DNA of 6,969 bases from JBFLVN01 sp040758475 (GTDB lineage: Bacteria; JAGRBM01): positions 1 through 6,969 of the forward strand of contig JBFLVN010000201.1 in assembly GCA_040758475.1 (NCBI GenBank). The letters are read 5' to 3'. The position numbers were made by a program, and so were the translations under genes. This document shows, piece after piece, positions 5,668 to 6,969 of the stretch (its first letter is position 1; the number at the start of each line of letters is the position of its first letter). The notes under the pieces were generated by a model, which was not told where the DNA came from, made no database searches, and saw nothing but the letters and a program-made list of their open reading frames with translations.

Positions 5668-6969
5668 AGCTTCGCACCATTCTCCTCACAGCCGTCGTGG
5701 TAGCCGCGGGAGCGGTCGCCGCCGTGGTTTTCTGGCCCCAGGGGGGACACAAGCCCGAACCCATCGTGGCGGGGCGCGATTCCTGCGACCGCTGCCACAT
5801 GCAAGTGGGCCGCCCGGGGTTCGCCGCCGAGTTCCGCGATCCCAAGGGCAATCTGACGAAGTACGACGACATCGGGTGCATGCTGCTTGGCATGTGGGAA
5901 CTCCACCAGGAAGTTTCGGACATCTACGCGGAGGACCACGAAAGCGGAGAATTAATCCCCTTCCTCTCGGCCCATCTCGTCCGCGGGAAAAAGATTGAGA
6001 CGCCCATGGGGTACGGGATCGTCGCGTTCAAGGACGAGGCCGCGGCCGATGCTTTCGCGGCGGCCAACAGCGGCGAGAAGGTGACCCTCGAACAAGTCCT
6101 CAAGGACACGGCCTGGTTCCAGGAGCGGCAAGGCGGGGCCTTGGCCGCCACGCCGGGCGGGAAACGGCCCTTCTCGGAAGGCGACGTCAAGGCGGGCAAG
6201 GCCGTGTTTCTCCGCGAATGTGCCGCCTGCCACGGCGACCGCGGGGATGGCGAGGGAACGGCGGCCGCTTTCATCGATCCCCAGCCCCGCGACTTCCTCC
6301 AGGGGAAATTCCGGTTCCGGACGACCCCGACGGGAACGCCGCCCGCCACGGCGGACGTTCTGCGCACCATCGAAGAGGGCGTGCCGGGGACGGCCATGCC
6401 CGCTTTTAGTTTTTTGACGGACGAAGAAAAGCGCCAGGTCGCTGCTTACGTCCTCGAAAAGGCCGACGTGCTCGCCACGCTGGAGCCCGAACTCCTTCCC
6501 TTGCCGCCGGAGCCGCCCGCGGCGACGCCCGAATCCCTGGCCCGGGGGCAGGAACTCTTCAAGAACATGGCGTGCGCCCAGTGCCACGGCACGGCCGGAA
6601 AGGGCGATGGACCCACGGCCAAGATGCTCAAGGACGAAAAAGGCCGCTCCGTCCGTCCACGGGATTTCACGACCGGCGTCTTCCACGGCGGAAACGAGCG
6701 GAAAGACGTCTACTACCGGATATTCGGGGGCATGGACGGAAGCCCGATGGTCTCCTTCCTCGCGGCCGTTCCAGAGGCGGCCGACCAGTGGGCCCTCGTG
6801 GATTACGTCCTCTCGCTCGGGGCGCCCGCCGCTCCCAAGCCCTTCCCCGCCGACCCGATCCAAGCGGGGCGCCTCCTGGCTTCCAAGTATTCCTGCCGGG
6901 GCTGTCACGTGCTCGACGACGGCAAGGGTGGGGACGCGGGGCCCGACCTGCGCATCTCGGGGCAGAAAC
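5664..6969 (+). CDS. nosL: NosL copper chaperone fused to multiheme cytochrome c (partial)
   Basis: The frame stays open from the ATG to the window edge (435 codons, no stop), so the 3' end is missing. Residues 5-24 are a hydrophobic leader or membrane anchor with no lipobox cysteine, unlike typical lipoprotein NosL. Residues 31-157 form a NosL domain with CDRCHM (41-46), YDDIGCM (67-73), ETPMGYGIVAF (112-122) and an alanine-rich A..AF stretch. NosL binds Cu(I) and supplies copper to NosZ in the periplasm. Three cytochrome c domains follow. The first has CAACH (186-190) and a likely axial Met in GTAMPAF (M245). The second has CAQCH (304-308) and a likely Met in GSPM (M362). The third has CRGCH (411-415) followed by GGDAGPDL and is cut by the edge. 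Linkers rich in Pro, Ala and Glu separate the domains. In this operon the hemes most likely pass electrons towards the CuA site of NosZ. The heme domains are certain, the NosL domain is strong, and the electron route is inferred. Confidence 0.9.
   Translation, partial: MKLRTILLTAVVVAAGAVAAVVFWPQGGHKPEPIVAGRDSCDRCHMQVGRPGFAAEFRDPKGNLTKYDDIGCMLLGMWELHQEVSDIYAEDHESGELIPFLSAHLVRGKKIETPMGYGIVAFKDEAAADAFAAANSGEKVTLEQVLKDTAWFQERQGGALAATPGGKRPFSEGDVKAGKAVFLRECAACHGDRGDGEGTAAAFIDPQPRDFLQGKFRFRTTPTGTPPATADVLRTIEEGVPGTAMPAFSFLTDEEKRQVAAYVLEKADVLATLEPELLPLPPEPPAATPESLARGQELFKNMACAQCHGTAGKGDGPTAKMLKDEKGRSVRPRDFTTGVFHGGNERKDVYYRIFGGMDGSPMVSFLAAVPEAADQWALVDYVLSLGAPAAPKPFPADPIQAGRLLASKYSCRGCHVLDDGKGGDAGPDLRISGQK

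Noticed and set aside
5952..6908. Minus-strand 318-codon frame opposite the NosL-cytochrome gene
   Set aside because: It is antisense to three CXXCH heme domains and the NosL domain, and it shows no recognisable motifs or leader.

Overview
The window is one tightly packed, GC-rich operon on the + strand for nitrous oxide reduction (N2O to N2). Gene order is nosZ, nosD, nosF, nosY, then a NosL-cytochrome c fusion that runs off the right edge. NosZ has a Sec-type rather than twin-arginine leader, and an integral-membrane segment sits between NosZ and NosD. Both are marks of the clade II (Wolinella/Anaeromyxobacter/Bacteroidetes-like) type of nos cluster, not the Pseudomonas/Paracoccus type. The high GC content suggests a high-GC clade II lineage (for example Myxococcota, Gemmatimonadota, Acidobacteriota or relatives), but the sequence alone does not decide the phylum.

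Layout. Positions 1-151 are a short leader with an 8-bp inverted repeat and a strong Shine-Dalgarno. nosZ (152-2167) encodes the catalytic reductase with a full set of CuZ and CuA ligands. One base after its stop comes an unusually long nosD (2169-4160). Its first ~200 residues are a separate polytopic membrane domain, probably NosB-like, fused in frame to a complete signal-peptide-plus-beta-helix NosD with a C-terminal membrane anchor. nosF (4157-4840, ABC ATPase) and nosY (4837-5667, ABC-2 permease) follow with GTGA overlaps. The last gene (5664 to the edge, no stop) starts on an ATGA overlap and joins a NosL-type copper-chaperone domain to at least three CXXCH cytochrome c domains.

How they work together. 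NosZ is the periplasmic enzyme. NosD, NosF and NosY are the ABC-type maturation machinery needed for CuZ assembly. NosL delivers Cu(I). The fused cytochrome c domains are the obvious candidate for electron delivery towards the CuA site of NosZ. The two fusions, a membrane protein to NosD and a copper chaperone to multiheme cytochrome c, are the unusual part of this locus. They suggest that copper loading, the membrane complex and electron supply are physically joined in this organism. No mobile elements, RNA genes, CRISPR arrays or minus-strand genes are supported.
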